This document shows, one piece after another, positions 17,928-26,851 of a stretch of 64,000 nucleotides of DNA. Position 1 is the first letter of the stretch; each line of letters begins with the position of its first letter. The position numbers and the translations under genes were made by a program. The notes beneath the pieces are model-generated. The model was not told where the DNA came from and ran no database searches. It saw only the letters and a list, made by a program, of their open reading frames with translations. The stretch is from NCBI RefSeq assembly GCF_014961315.1, contig NZ_CP063141.1:496001-560000 (forward strand), written 5' to 3'. Origin of the DNA: Thermoflavifilum sp. Its GTDB lineage: Bacteria > Bacteroidota > Bacteroidia > Chitinophagales > Chitinophagaceae.

Positions 17928-18509
17928 TCAGGAACGAATCACCACCAGTTGCCCATCTGCAGTAAACTTCACAATTCGCGAAGGCTGGGCAGGCGTAGTG
18001 TCGTCTTGCCGGTAACGAACCACATAGTCAACCCCCTGCTTGATTGCATCCGGTACATCGTTAAATGTGGCCGGAGAAGGTCCTCCGCTCAGATTAGCGG
18101 AAGTGGATACCAGGGGTTTTTGGAATCGTTTAAGTAAATGTCGGCAGAAAGGCTCTCTGACAATACGGATAGCAATGCTTCCATCGGCATTTACCAGGTT
18201 ATCGGGTAAATGAAGGGCATGCGCATAAATAACTGTAGTCGGCCGATCGACGGTTTTCAGGTATTCAAATATGGCTGGATGAGGATCTGCCACATATTGC
18301 AGGATATCCTTTTCATCGGCCAGCAGGATGATCATACTTTTGTTGGCGGGGCGCTGTTTAAGCTCATAAATGCGTTGTACGGCCGCTGCAGAGGTGGCAT
18401 CGCAGCCGATGCCCCAGATCGTATCGGTAGGATACAGGATAATGCCTCCCCGTCGCAGAACCTGCAGGCACGCTTCTACATCTTCCTGAAAAATAGGCTC
18501 GTTACTCAT
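17928..18509 (-). CDS. tsaC: L-threonylcarbamoyladenylate synthase (TsaC/Sua5/YwlC domain)
   Basis: Makes threonylcarbamoyl-AMP from Thr, bicarbonate and ATP, the first step of t6A37 tRNA modification. The YrdC-like fold shows YPTDTIWGIGCDA near residue 25, the KxR/SxN signature as ELKQRPANKSMIILL, and PLVSTSANLSGGPSP in the second half. At 193 aa from the ATG at 18509 it is the short TsaC form without the Sua5 C-terminal domain. It begins 2 bases after the stop of the upstream GT9 gene, so it is co-transcribed with it. The frame extends upstream inside GT9, but MSNEPIF is the natural start. Confidence 0.93.
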   Translation of the reverse strand: MSNEPIFQEDVEACLQVLRRGGIILYPTDTIWGIGCDATSAAAVQRIYELKQRPANKSMIILLADEKDILQYVADPHPAIFEYLKTVDRPTTVIYAHALHLPDNLVNADGSIAIRIVREPFCRHLLKRFQKPLVSTSANLSGGPSPATFNDVPDAIKQGVDYVVRYRQDDTTPAQPSRIVKFTADGQLVVIRS

Positions 18510-18511
18510 GG

Positions 18512-19504
18512 TTATTCCAGTGTTTGCAATAAGGCTTCCACCGGTATCGTCCACGCACAGCGAAAATGTTTTTGTGGACACGCTTTCCGACCATGTAATC
18601 CACAGGGCCTGCAGGAAAGCGTTTCCGGTGTCTGGATAATGGTATGCACATCGGACAGCGGGCCATAGCCGAATTCAGGCACCGTAGAACAAAATACGGC
18701 TGCCGTGGGTGCATTTACTGCCGATGCTAAATGCAAAGGTGCAGAATCATTTACAAAATTCATACGGGCCCCTGCCATGAGAGCAGCCGATTCCAGCGGA
18801 TTAAGCTGGCCTGCCAGATTCTCAACCGCAGCGTTGGTGGTTTGCACCCTCAGCCAGTTGCACAGCTCCTTATCTCCCGGTCCCCCAATCAGATAGACCT
18901 GAAAACCTGGCGGAAACCGATTCAGCAACTCCAGCCATTTTTCCCGGGGCAATTGCTTGGTGAACCATACCGATGCAGGCGCAAGGCAACAGTAAGGTCC
19001 GCGCATTTGCCAGTGCGCCACGCGTTGCTGAACTTCCGATGGAATATACAATCTGGGTCTGAATGCCTGCTTGTACGGCGTAATGCGGGCTGCGAGTGCA
19101 TGATTGCGATCAATTTCGTGAATCCCTGTACCAATCTGGTGCGGCACGGCATGGCTAAAAAGAAAACTTAGTGGATTTTTATCGAAGCCTATGGTACAGG
19201 CTGCTGCGGATAGAACTGTCAATAATCCTGTTGAAAAAAAACGTTGCACATTGATGACCACGTCGTAACGCGCCCGCCTGATCTGCCTGCAAAGCTGCCA
19301 CCAGTGAAGATATTTCCTGTGCGTTTTATCCCACACCCATATGTTCCGGATGAAAGGATGATGGGCCAATACCGATTCATTACCTCTGCGCAACAAAAAA
19401 TCAAGCTGCCAATCGGGATGTGCAGCATGAATTTCTTCCACGATTGTAGTAGCCAGTACTACATCTCCCAGAAAGGCAGTCTGGATAATTAAACAAGTTT
19501 TCAC
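18512..19504 (-). CDS. Glycosyltransferase family 9 (ADP-heptose:LPS heptosyltransferase-like)
   Basis: Likely transfers a heptose or related sugar during lipopolysaccharide core synthesis on the inner face of the inner membrane. The N-terminus IIQTAFLGDVVLATTI is the typical GT9 acceptor-domain start. The C-terminal half has the donor-site pattern VYLIGGPGDKEL, then NFVNDSAPLHLASAVNAPT and a Cys-rich RPCGLHGRKACP segment. 330 aa is normal. It is probably the first gene of the GT9-tsaC pair, transcribed leftward and divergent from dapD. Which sugar it moves cannot be told from the sequence. Confidence 0.9.
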   Translation of the reverse strand: MKTCLIIQTAFLGDVVLATTIVEEIHAAHPDWQLDFLLRRGNESVLAHHPFIRNIWVWDKTHRKYLHWWQLCRQIRRARYDVVINVQRFFSTGLLTVLSAAACTIGFDKNPLSFLFSHAVPHQIGTGIHEIDRNHALAARITPYKQAFRPRLYIPSEVQQRVAHWQMRGPYCCLAPASVWFTKQLPREKWLELLNRFPPGFQVYLIGGPGDKELCNWLRVQTTNAAVENLAGQLNPLESAALMAGARMNFVNDSAPLHLASAVNAPTAAVFCSTVPEFGYGPLSDVHTIIQTPETLSCRPCGLHGRKACPQKHFRCAWTIPVEALLQTLE

Positions 19505-19589
19505 AATGCGGGCAAAACTAAGAAATAGCTTTATTTGCCGGGCTCAACAGTTTGTTAGATTGATTTGTATGTTTGCGAAAAACAATTGC

Positions 19590-20402
19590 ATGGAATTAGC
19601 TACACTTATTCAGGAAGCCTGGCAGGATCGTACACGTTTACAGCAAGCTGTATATGCAGAAGCCATTCATGAAGTCATTCGACTGCTCGATCAGGGTCAG
19701 TTGCGGGTAGCCACCCGAAGCGAAAAGGGATGGGTTACCCATGAATGGATCAAACAAGCCATCCTTCTGTATTTTGCCGTGCAACAGATGCAGGTGATGG
19801 AGCTACCGCCGTTTGAGTTTTATGATAAAATCCCATTGAAAAAAAACTTTGCCCGGATGGGCGTACGGGCTGTACCACCCGCTACGGTGAGATATGGTGC
19901 CTACCTGGGGCGACAGGTGGTGCTGATGCCTTCCTATGTAAACATTGGAGCTTATGTCGATGAGGGTACCATGGTAGATACCTGGGCAACAGTGGGTTCC
20001 TGTGCACAAATCGGTAAAAATGTGCACCTGAGCGGTGGTGTGGGCATCGGCGGTGTATTAGAACCCCTTCAGGCTACACCGGTGATCATTGAAGATGGTT
20101 GCTTCATCGGCTCCCGATGCATTGTCGTAGAAGGCGTAATCGTAGAACAGGAAGCCGTGCTCGGCGCCAATGTGGTATTGACCCAATCCACAAAAATCAT
20201 TGATGTTACAGGTGAAGAGCCCGTCATCTACAACGGCCGCGTACCTGCAAGGAGTGTGGTGATTCCAGGGAGCTATGTTAAAAAATTTCCCGCAGGCGAA
20301 TTTCAGGTGAGCTGTGCCCTTATCATCGGCAAACGCAAACCTTCCACTGATTTGAAAACCAGCTTAAACCAGGCTTTAAGAGACTTTCAGGTATCGGTGT
20401 AA
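19590..20402 (+). CDS. dapD: 2,3,4,5-tetrahydropyridine-2,6-dicarboxylate N-succinyltransferase
   Basis: Lysine/diaminopimelate pathway enzyme using succinyl-CoA. An N-terminal helical domain is followed by a left-handed parallel beta-helix of hexapeptide repeats (GAYVDEGTMVDTWATVGSCA, GVGIGGVLEP) and the C-terminal RSVVIPGSYVKKFP. 270 aa is the family length. Start chosen at the ATG 19590 (MELATLIQEAW), which matches family N-termini; the upstream extension to 19506 is rejected. It is divergent from the GT9 gene. The presence of dapD suggests the succinylase route to meso-DAP for peptidoglycan and lysine. Confidence 0.96.
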   Translation: MELATLIQEAWQDRTRLQQAVYAEAIHEVIRLLDQGQLRVATRSEKGWVTHEWIKQAILLYFAVQQMQVMELPPFEFYDKIPLKKNFARMGVRAVPPATVRYGAYLGRQVVLMPSYVNIGAYVDEGTMVDTWATVGSCAQIGKNVHLSGGVGIGGVLEPLQATPVIIEDGCFIGSRCIVVEGVIVEQEAVLGANVVLTQSTKIIDVTGEEPVIYNGRVPARSVVIPGSYVKKFPAGEFQVSCALIIGKRKPSTDLKTSLNQALRDFQVSV

Positions 20403-20458
20403 AATTGAGATTAACAAAACAATAAATCAACCGCCGGCAGTCATGAGCAAATTGCCAG

Positions 20459-20466
20459 TAAATTTG
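20459..20466 (+). promoter_or_regulatory. -7 element before a 42-codon ORF
   Basis: TAAATTTG matches TAnnTTTG and lies 16 bases before the GTG of the small ORF at 20483, in the short gap after dapD. No -33 TTTG at 19-bp spacing. Confidence 0.4.
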
Positions 20467-20482
20467 TACAAAACCTTTACCT

Positions 20483-20611
20483 GTGAGAAACCTCCGGGAT
20501 CAAGGTCCTCCTGATCATGCGCAGACGCTTGCAAAAATACTTGCGTTGATTTTGCTGTTGCTATTGATTGGATTAATTATTTATTCCCTCCATTCCGCTC
20601 CTGGTTACTGA
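20483..20611 (+). CDS. Possible 42-residue single-pass membrane peptide
   Basis: Unrecognised, short of usual annotation cut-offs. From the GTG the peptide has a polar N-terminus with charged residues (RNLRDQGPPDHAQTLAK), a long Leu/Ile run (ILALILLLLLIGLIIY) that would span a membrane once, and a short tail SLHSAPGY. It fills most of the 223-base gap between dapD and the convergent small membrane-protein gene, and a TAnnTTTG element stands at the right distance. The start could also be unused; coding status is inference. Confidence 0.45.
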   Translation: MRNLRDQGPPDHAQTLAKILALILLLLLIGLIIYSLHSAPGY

Positions 20612-20625
20612 GCGAAATCGTTTGA

Positions 20626-20835
20626 TTATTTATAAGTGGGGTTATAAAGCGTGCTGGAAGGAATTTCCACATTGGGCTTGCCTTTATAGCGATGGACGTA
20701 CAGGCCGTAGCACATACCCAGAAAGAAAGCTACCATGATGGCCACATAGAGATAGAAAAGAAATCGGGAAGTGGAAGTGCGGCTGGTGAGAATATCGTTA
20801 TAATTCGGCCGTACATGATGCAATTCCTGTTCCAT
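20626..20835 (-). CDS. Small single-pass membrane protein, function unknown
   Basis: 69 residues from the ATG at 20835. The N-terminal half is polar (MEQELHHVRPNYNDILTSRTS), one hydrophobic helix follows (FLFYLYVAIMVAFFLGMCYGLYV), then a short basic/polar tail HRYKGKPNVEIPSSTLYNPTYK. It lies only 12 bases downstream of the GT2 gene on the same strand, so it is probably its operon partner. No domain recognised; a role in membrane glycoconjugate assembly would be guesswork based on position. Confidence 0.65.
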   Translation of the reverse strand: MEQELHHVRPNYNDILTSRTSTSRFLFYLYVAIMVAFFLGMCYGLYVHRYKGKPNVEIPSSTLYNPTYK

Positions 20836-20847
20836 CGACAAAGGTGT

Positions 20848-21897
20848 TTATTTATGCTGCAAATTTAGGGTACTGCACTGGCTTTTACATGGAAGTGTTG
20901 AAAAAAATTTTCTTCTTTTAGCAAAATACTGCCAGATCACAGAACCGGGATAATAACCTGGTAATTCATGCAACTTGCATGTGTGGCGGGGCAGGGCGCG
21001 ACGGTTTTTGCGATACCAGCGGATAAAATCCCGATGGGCCTTCAGAATTGCCAGCATCTCGGCCAGCGTACGATGCGAAATGCCGTACACGATCGAGAGT
21101 AAATCGAGCAGCATGCGGATAGGGATCCGTCGCCAGCGCTCTCTGCGGCTTAAATTACGCGCCATCATCATCAGGTTATTCCTGTAATTGAGATATGTTT
21201 TCTGCGGATTGCCCTGCGGTAAACTGCCGCCACCCAGATGATATACCACCGAGTGCGGGCAATATCCAATCCTGTAGCCCATTCGCTGCAGGCGCCAGCA
21301 TAGATCGATTTCTTCCATGTGAGCGAAAAAATCTCCATAAAAACCGCCCACGGCATGAAAAACGGCTGCACGGATGCACAAAGCCGCTCCGGAAGCCCAG
21401 AAAAGGTAGGTGGAATCATCATACTGGTGGACGTCCTTTTCTACGGTATAAAACAATCGGCCTCTACAAAATGGATATCCCCATGCATCAAGCCATCCGC
21501 CCGCTGCGCCTGCATATTCGAAATAATCGCGCTGCAGGTAACTACGCAACTTGGGCTGACAGGCAGCCACTTCGGGATGTTCCTCCATGAAAGCAATCAT
21601 AGGCTCAAGCCAGTCCGGCTCCACCTCCACATCCTGATTGAGCAATACGTAATAGGCAGCTTGCACATGTTGTAAGGCCCGATTATACCCTTCTGCAAAT
21701 CCATAGTTCTGATCATTCAACAAACAATGTACACCCGGAAATTCCCGTCGAACAAAAGCTACCGTATCGTCTGTGGAAGCATTATCCACCACATAAATCT
21801 TCAGGCCCGGATAAGTGGACCGACAGACAGATGGAAGAAAACGGGCCAGTTGCTGGCTTCCATTCCAGCTTAAAATCACCACCGCCACCTCGGGCAC
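20848..21897 (-). CDS. Glycosyltransferase family 2
   Basis: GT-A-fold glycosyltransferase, likely acting in surface polysaccharide synthesis. The N-terminal strand VAVVILSWNG, the acidic nucleotide site VVDNASTDDT, the D-x-D-like LLNQDVEVEPDW, a HMEEIDLCWRLQRMGYRIGY acceptor/base segment and a C-terminal helix typical of rhamnosyltransferase-like GT2 proteins are visible; about 349 aa. The reading frame opens at a TTG (21939), but a TAnnTTTG element overlaps that TTG, so the GTG at 21897 (giving MPEVAVVILSW) is the more credible start. It is divergent from the histidine kinase gene and shares its intergenic region. Confidence 0.88.
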   Translation of the reverse strand: MPEVAVVILSWNGSQQLARFLPSVCRSTYPGLKIYVVDNASTDDTVAFVRREFPGVHCLLNDQNYGFAEGYNRALQHVQAAYYVLLNQDVEVEPDWLEPMIAFMEEHPEVAACQPKLRSYLQRDYFEYAGAAGGWLDAWGYPFCRGRLFYTVEKDVHQYDDSTYLFWASGAALCIRAAVFHAVGGFYGDFFAHMEEIDLCWRLQRMGYRIGYCPHSVVYHLGGGSLPQGNPQKTYLNYRNNLMMMARNLSRRERWRRIPIRMLLDLLSIVYGISHRTLAEMLAILKAHRDFIRWYRKNRRALPRHTCKLHELPGYYPGSVIWQYFAKRRKFFSTLPCKSQCSTLNLQHK

Positions 21898-21936
21898 ATG
21901 CAAATCGGATGTTGACAACGGATACAGGTTTGGCAA

Positions 21937-21944
21937 CAAAAATA
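21937..21944 (-). promoter_or_regulatory. -7 element for the GT2 gene
   Basis: The minus strand reads TATTTTTG. It puts the transcript start near 21931, downstream of the upstream TTG codon, which decides in favour of a start at 21897. Confidence 0.45.
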
Positions 21945-22003
21945 GAGATTCTCCGATTCGAAGCCGGGAATTTATCGCATCGATTCAAGGAAAGAAATCT
22001 TGT

Positions 22004-22011
22004 TATTTTTG
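22004..22011 (+). promoter_or_regulatory. -7 element for the histidine kinase gene
   Basis: TATTTTTG matches TAnnTTTG, 17 bases before the ATG at 22028, giving a leader of about 10 bases. Confidence 0.45.
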
Positions 22012-22027
22012 ATCATTAACCTGATGT

Positions 22028-23182
22028 ATGCAGCATCTGTTTAGCTGGCGTAATTTGTTGCTCCTTCTGGCTTGCCTGATCATAGCTACCACCGTAGTAT
22101 ATGTGAACAATTTGGTGAAGCAAATGCAAGCCGAAGAAAAACGCCGCATCGAAGAATGGGTGGCAGCGTATCAGGAATTGCAAAAGGCTTCCCCTAACGA
22201 TAATTTGAATCTGGAACTCAAAATCATCACCAACAACACCACCATACCGGTCATCGCAGTGAATAACAAAGGACAGATCATTGATTCCCGGAACCTGGAT
22301 TCCACTAAAATTGCACATGACCCGGACTATCTCGTCCGACAACTGAATCTATTCAAATCCCAGCACCCCCCTATCCTTGAACATTATGACCCCGCACATC
22401 CCGAAGCCGTGAACTATTTCTACTACGGAGATTCCATTTTGTTGAAGCAAATTCGCTACTACCCCTATGTGCAGCTTACGGTAATTGCATTGTTCTTATT
22501 GATTGTGTTTATGGCCATTAGCAGCAGCAATCGCTCCAGCCAGAATCAGCTCTGGGTAGGACTGGCCAGAGAAACTGCCCACCAGCTGGGCACACCGCTT
22601 TCCTCGCTCCAGGCCTGGGTGGAAATGTTAAAAGAACATCCTGCACAAATGGCTTCGCTGGCAACAGAAATCCAGAAAGATGTGGAACGGCTGAATTTGA
22701 TAGCCGAGCGTTTTTCCAAAATAGGCAGTGAACCCGAGTTTGAAGAAACCGATCTGATTGCGCTGGTGCAGAATGTCATGCTCTACATGCGCAAACGCGC
22801 TTCCCAGAAAATACAGTTTGTGCTGCATACCCAGGACGAAACGGAAATGATTGCCCTGGTATCGCCTACCCTGTTTAGCTGGGTGATTGAAAACTTGTTG
22901 AAGAATGCCCTGGATGCTACTGAAGGCCAGGGCAGCATTGAAATTAACATGTACAATCAGCCCACCCAGTGGTGGATTGATATCCGAGATTCCGGTAAGG
23001 GGATTCCCAAACATCTCTGGAACAAAATCTTCAAACCTGGTTTTACGACTAAAAAACGGGGCTGGGGATTGGGTCTTTCCCTGGCCAAGCGTATTGTGGA
23101 AACCTATCACAAAGGAAAGCTGATCCTGAAATCATCAGAACCCGGCAAGGGCAGCACATTCCGCATCATTTTGTACAAATAA
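22028..23182 (+). CDS. Membrane sensor histidine kinase
   Basis: Orphan two-component sensor, 384 aa. TM1 is near residues 9-27, followed by an extracytoplasmic region of roughly 110 residues and TM2 (VQLTVIALFLLIVFMAI, about 147-165). The dimerisation/phospho-acceptor helix has His185 in AHQLGTPLSSLQAW, and the ATPase domain shows the N box NLLKNALDA, G1 DSGKGIP and G2 GWGLGLSLAKRI. No response regulator gene is next to it. The small outer domain may sense an envelope signal, but no known sensor fold is recognised. It has its own promoter element and is followed by the tRNA-Leu gene 45 bases on. Confidence 0.93.
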   Translation: MQHLFSWRNLLLLLACLIIATTVVYVNNLVKQMQAEEKRRIEEWVAAYQELQKASPNDNLNLELKIITNNTTIPVIAVNNKGQIIDSRNLDSTKIAHDPDYLVRQLNLFKSQHPPILEHYDPAHPEAVNYFYYGDSILLKQIRYYPYVQLTVIALFLLIVFMAISSSNRSSQNQLWVGLARETAHQLGTPLSSLQAWVEMLKEHPAQMASLATEIQKDVERLNLIAERFSKIGSEPEFEETDLIALVQNVMLYMRKRASQKIQFVLHTQDETEMIALVSPTLFSWVIENLLKNALDATEGQGSIEINMYNQPTQWWIDIRDSGKGIPKHLWNKIFKPGFTTKKRGWGLGLSLAKRIVETYHKGKLILKSSEPGKGSTFRIILYK

Positions 23183-23186
23183 TTTC

Positions 23187-23217
23187 GTTTCAAACTCGAA
23201 GTCATTTTTTATCTTTG
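23187..23217 (+). promoter_or_regulatory. Promoter of tRNA-Leu
   Basis: TATCTTTG (23210-23217) matches TAnnTTTG, ending 10 bases before the mature tRNA 5' end. An imperfect -33 (TTTC at 23188-23191) sits 18 bases upstream. Confidence 0.55.
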
Positions 23218-23227
23218 CAAACCCGAT

Positions 23228-23311
23228 GCGGCGGTGGCGGAACTGGTAGACGCACTACTTTGAGGTGGTAGCGCCCGCAAGGGCATGGGAGTTCGAATCT
23301 CCTCTGCCGCA
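23228..23311 (+). tRNA. tRNA-Leu (anticodon GAG)
   Basis: 84-nt tRNA with a long variable arm as expected for Leu. The acceptor stem GCGGCGG pairs with CTGCCGC (one G-U); the D region is TGGCGGAACTGGTAGACGCA; the anticodon stem CTACT/GGTAG frames the loop TTGAGGT, giving anticodon GAG (reads CUC/CUU). The variable arm is GCGCCCGCAAGGGCAT and the T arm GGGAGTTCGAATCTCC. The discriminator is A; CCA is not encoded (CCC follows). Confidence 0.96.
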
Positions 23312-23318
23312 CCCACAA

Positions 23319-23347
23319 CCTACCGGTGAATCGTCCGGTGGGTTTTT
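23319..23347 (+). terminator. Rho-independent terminator of tRNA-Leu
   Basis: Stem CCTACCGG / CCGGTGGG (8 bp with one T-G pair, 8-base loop) followed directly by TTTTT, starting 8 bases after the tRNA. Confidence 0.8.
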
Positions 23348-23429
23348 CATTTTACACGAAAAATCATGAAAACCACGACTTTTTCGGCCTCTTTCCCGAA
23401 CAGGTGGCGGGAAAATAGCTTCGGAATTG

Positions 23430-23437
23430 TAATTTTG
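23430..23437 (+). promoter_or_regulatory. -7 element for ahcY
   Basis: TAATTTTG matches TAnnTTTG and stands 36 bases before the ATG of ahcY, just downstream of the tRNA terminator. No SAH-riboswitch-like structure was recognised in the short leader. Confidence 0.45.
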
Positions 23438-23472
23438 GCAAAATCATTTTCGAATTAAAACAAGTTACAATT

Positions 23473-24801
23473 ATGTCTACCGTTGCACATGCTAAGATTG
23501 ACCTCAGTTTACCCTACAAGGTAAAAGATATGCAGCTGGCCGAATGGGGCCGAAAGGAAATTGAACTGGCCGAAGCAGAAATGCCGGGATTGATGGCCCT
23601 CAGGGAAGAATATGGCCCCAGCAAACCGCTGAAAGGCGCCCGAATCGCCGGCTGCCTGCATATGACCATTCAGACGGCTGTGTTGATTGAAACCCTGGTT
23701 GAATTAGGTGCTGAAGTGCGCTGGAGTTCCTGTAATATTTTCTCCACGCAGGATCATGCAGCTGCTGCCATTGCAGCCCGGGGTATTCCCGTATTCGCCT
23801 GGAAAGGTATGACCCAGGAAGAATTTGACTGGTGCATTGAACAAACCCTGTTCTTCGGCAGTTTCGACCGACCGTTGAATATGATTCTCGACGATGGCGG
23901 CGATCTTACCAATATGGTACTCGACCGTTATCCAGAACTGGTGCAGCATGTGAAGGGTATTACGGAAGAAACTACCACCGGTGTACATCGCCTCTACGAA
24001 CGAATGGCTAAGGGCACATTGCCCATTCCGGCTATCAATGTAAACGATTCGGTAACCAAGTCCAAGTTCGACAATAAGTATGGTTGTCGTGAAAGCCTGG
24101 TGGATGCCATACGCCGGGCAACGGATATTATGATTGCCGGTAAAGTAGCTGTTGTGGCCGGTTATGGCGATGTCGGCAAGGGTTCCGCCCAATCGCTTCG
24201 CGGTGCCGGCGCCCGGGTGATTGTTACTGAAATTGACCCGATATGCGCCCTGCAAGCCGCCATGGAAGGTTATGAAGTGAAAAAAATGATCGACGCCGTA
24301 AAAGAAGCCGATATCATCGTGACAGCCACCGGATGCCGGGATATTATTACCGAACAACATTTCCGGCTGATGAAAGATAAGGCTATCGTTTGCAATATCG
24401 GACATTTCGATATTGAAATTGATATGGCCTGGCTGAATGCCCATTATGGACACACCCGGGTACAAATTAAGCCCCAGGTCGATAAATACACCATCGAAGG
24501 AAAAGATATCATTGTGCTGGCCGAAGGTCGGCTGGTGAATTTGGGCTGTGCAACCGGCCATCCTTCATTCGTGATGAGCAATTCCTTTACCAATCAAGTG
24601 CTGGCTCAGATTGAACTCTGGCAACATCACAACCGCTATGAAAACAAGGTATATGTATTGCCTAAACATTTAGATGAAAAGGTGGCTCGCCTGCATTTGA
24701 AAAAAATTGGTGTGGAACTCGATGAACTTACCGATGCTCAGGCTGCCTACCTGGGAATTCCGAAAGAAGGGCCTTACAAACCTGATTACTACCGGTATTG
24801 A
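23473..24801 (+). CDS. ahcY: Adenosylhomocysteinase (S-adenosyl-L-homocysteine hydrolase)
   Basis: Reversibly hydrolyses S-adenosylhomocysteine to adenosine and homocysteine using bound NAD+, keeping SAM-dependent methylation running. Visible family marks: [16 protein letters not shown] near residue 60, [15 protein letters not shown], the Lys/Asp segment [17 protein letters not shown], the NAD-binding [10 protein letters not shown], and the C-terminal KPDYYRY ending that reaches into the partner's cofactor site. 442 aa is standard. It is a single-gene unit between the tRNA terminator and a strong bidirectional terminator. Confidence 0.97.
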   Translation: MSTVAHAKIDLSLPYKVKDMQLAEWGRKEIELAEAEMPGLMALREEYGPSKPLKGARIAGCLHMTIQTAVLIETLVELGAEVRWSSCNIFSTQDHAAAAIAARGIPVFAWKGMTQEEFDWCIEQTLFFGSFDRPLNMILDDGGDLTNMVLDRYPELVQHVKGITEETTTGVHRLYERMAKGTLPIPAINVNDSVTKSKFDNKYGCRESLVDAIRRATDIMIAGKVAVVAGYGDVGKGSAQSLRGAGARVIVTEIDPICALQAAMEGYEVKKMIDAVKEADIIVTATGCRDIITEQHFRLMKDKAIVCNIGHFDIEIDMAWLNAHYGHTRVQIKPQVDKYTIEGKDIIVLAEGRLVNLGCATGHPSFVMSNSFTNQVLAQIELWQHHNRYENKVYVLPKHLDEKVARLHLKKIGVELDELTDAQAAYLGIPKEGPYKPDYYRY

Positions 24802-24823
24802 TGCTATTCTGGATGATACATGG

Positions 24824-24851
24824 AAAAGCCCCGCTGCTGGCGGGGCTTTTT
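24824..24851. terminator. Bidirectional terminator between ahcY and dnaJ
   Basis: GCCCCGC-TGCTG-GCGGGGC is a perfect 7-bp GC stem flanked by AAAA on the left and TTTTT on the right, so it can end transcription from both the ahcY and dnaJ sides. Confidence 0.9.
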
Positions 24852-24881
24852 CGTAAAAAACGTACCGTACGTATCCGCGAA

Positions 24882-26033
24882 TTATCCGAAGATATCTTTG
24901 ATGCGTTCGAAAAAGCTTCTTTCCGACCTGTCGGGCTGAGGCTGAAAATTAGGTGAATGCTGAAGTTTTTCCAGCATTTCTTTTTCCTCCTGACTCAGGT
25001 GCTGGGGCACCCAGATGTTTACATGAATCAACTCATCCCCTCGTTCATAAGAATTCAAAGAAGGGAAACCTTTGCCTTTTAAACGGAATATTTTTCCGCT
25101 CTGGGTACCCGGGGGAATTTTGATTTTAGCCTTACCATCGATGGTAGGGACTTCCACTGAAGTGCCGAAAACGGCTTCCGGAAAAGAGATGTAAAGATCG
25201 TAAGCTACGTTCAGCCCTTCCCGGTGCAGATAAGGATGGGGCTCTTCTTCCACCACGATAAGCAGGTCGCCAGCCAATCCGCCGTGTTCACCCGCATTCC
25301 CTTTGCCGCTCATGCTCAGCTGCATACCTTCCTGCACGCCGGCAGGGATATCCACATAAATCGTTTCCTCACCATATACACGCCCCGTACCCTTGCAATT
25401 GGAGCAGCGCGATGTAATCACTGTTCCTTCACCATTGCATGTGGGGCAGGTCATCACGGTTTGCATCTGTCCCAGAAAGGTCTGCGTGATTTTTCTTACC
25501 TGACCTGAGCCTCCACAGGTAGAACAGGTTTGAAACGAACCTTTGTCTTTCGCGCCGGTGCCTCCACATACTTCGCATGGGACATATTTTTTGACCTTGA
25601 TTTTTTTCTGTACCCCATTGGCCATTTCCTCGTAGCTGAGGCGCACCTTAATGCGGAGGTTAGAGCCCCGCGTGCCCTGCTGGCGATGTGTGGATGTACG
25701 CGTGCGCGTACTTCCCCCAAAGAAGCTGCTGAAAATATCGTCGCCAAAGATATCCCCGAACTGGCTGAAAATATCTTCCATGCGCATGCCGCCACCCGAA
25801 AAGCCTCCGCGCATGCCGGCATGCCCGAAACGGTCATACTGAGCTCGCTTTTCGGGATCGCTCAGCACTTCATAGGCCTCTGCCGCCTCTTTAAATTTTT
25901 CTTCGGCTTCTTTATTGCCCGGATTGCGGTCAGGATGATATTGCAGGGCTATTTTCCGGTAAGCCTTTTTAATTTCATCCTGCGTGGCATTTCTTGAAAC
26001 CCCTAAAACTTCATAGTAATCGCGCTTCGACAT
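24882..26033 (-). CDS. dnaJ: Molecular chaperone DnaJ
   Basis: Hsp40 co-chaperone that delivers substrates to DnaK and stimulates its ATPase. The J domain at residues 1-70 has the HPD triad (YHPDRNPGN). The Gly/Phe-rich linker includes [12 protein letters not shown]. Four zinc-binding CxxCxGxG repeats follow ([32 protein letters not shown]), then the two substrate-binding beta domains; 383 aa. It is transcribed after grpE with a 54-base gap, as a two-gene heat-shock pair; dnaK is not in the window. Confidence 0.97.
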   Translation of the reverse strand: MSKRDYYEVLGVSRNATQDEIKKAYRKIALQYHPDRNPGNKEAEEKFKEAAEAYEVLSDPEKRAQYDRFGHAGMRGGFSGGGMRMEDIFSQFGDIFGDDIFSSFFGGSTRTRTSTHRQQGTRGSNLRIKVRLSYEEMANGVQKKIKVKKYVPCEVCGGTGAKDKGSFQTCSTCGGSGQVRKITQTFLGQMQTVMTCPTCNGEGTVITSRCSNCKGTGRVYGEETIYVDIPAGVQEGMQLSMSGKGNAGEHGGLAGDLLIVVEEEPHPYLHREGLNVAYDLYISFPEAVFGTSVEVPTIDGKAKIKIPPGTQSGKIFRLKGKGFPSLNSYERGDELIHVNIWVPQHLSQEEKEMLEKLQHSPNFQPQPDRSERSFFERIKDIFG

Positions 26034-26087
26034 GGAATGCGTAAATTAAAATAACGACTGACCTGCCCGTTTGTTGCAGTAACCCGG

Positions 26088-26687
26088 TTATTTACCCACC
26101 ACCACCTTGGCATGTCGGATGATCTTATCGTTCAGCAAATAGCCCTTCTGCACATTATCCAGTACCTTACCCTTGAGTTGCTCATCCGGCGCTGGCACTT
26201 CAGAGATGGCTTCATGTAATTCCGGATCAAAATGAGCATGAAGGGTTTCCATTTCTCTCAATCCTTTGGATTGCAGAATAGATTTGAATTTATTGTAAAT
26301 CAGCTGAATACCTTCCTTCAGCGCAGCCACATCTTTTGCCTGATCCATCTGCTGCATGGCCCGGTCAAAATCATCGAGCACGTCCAGTAACGATACGATA
26401 ATCTCCCTGCCTGCCGTCTGGATCAGTTCGATGCGCTCTCTGGCCGTGCGTTTCTTGTAATTATCAAACTCAGCAACCAGACGCAGGTATTTGTCTTTGT
26501 ATTCGGCAAGCTCGTTTTCGAGCTTTTCCACCACAGAAGGTTCTTCCATTTCATCCGACAGATGTGTGGTGCCTCCTACATTTTCATCAATATTCAATTC
26601 AGCCTGCTGGCTTTCTTCAGGAGGCAAAGAAGGGTTACTCGATTCCTGTTGTGACATTCCGTTTTGCTGAATTTCTTTCTCTTCCAT
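26088..26687 (-). CDS. grpE: Nucleotide exchange factor GrpE
   Basis: DnaK nucleotide-exchange factor acting as a thermosensing dimer. The acidic, Gln/Ser-rich N-terminal tail leads to a long coiled coil (VEKLENELAEYKDKYLRLVAEFDNYKKR in type), then the beta domain ending in GYLLNDKIIRHAKVVVG, the family signature. 199 aa from the ATG at 26687; the upstream extension to 26732 overlaps the promoter and is rejected. It is the first gene of the grpE-dnaJ unit. Confidence 0.96.
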   Translation of the reverse strand: MEEKEIQQNGMSQQESSNPSLPPEESQQAELNIDENVGGTTHLSDEMEEPSVVEKLENELAEYKDKYLRLVAEFDNYKKRTARERIELIQTAGREIIVSLLDVLDDFDRAMQQMDQAKDVAALKEGIQLIYNKFKSILQSKGLREMETLHAHFDPELHEAISEVPAPDEQLKGKVLDNVQKGYLLNDKIIRHAKVVVGK

Positions 26688-26714
26688 ATCTGTCGTGATT
26701 TTAAAAGCAAATTG

Positions 26715-26745
26715 CAAAGTTACGACAGTCAATTATATTGCCAAT
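26715..26745 (-). promoter_or_regulatory. Promoter of grpE-dnaJ
   Basis: On the minus strand ATTG, exactly 19 bases, then TAACTTTG (26715-26722): one mismatch from TTTG-N19-TAnnTTTG. The predicted start near 26708 gives a leader of about 20 bases. No CIRCE-type inverted repeat was seen, so HrcA control is not supported. Confidence 0.7.
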
Positions 26746-26851
26746 GCCTGCTGTACGACAAATTGGCACGCAATCGCGCACCGTCCTGCCGCTTTACTTG
26801 CATATCGCATGAAATCTCAGATATTTGAATTTTTACCAAACAGTAGCAAAC

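Noticed and set aside
23438..23472. SAH or SAM riboswitch before ahcY
   Set aside because: The leader is only about 30 bases, too short for a known riboswitch fold.
26797..26827. Promoter CTTG-N19-GATATTTG for the RlmI-type gene
   Set aside because: It mismatches at one base in each box, including the first T of the -7 element; mentioned only within the gene entry.
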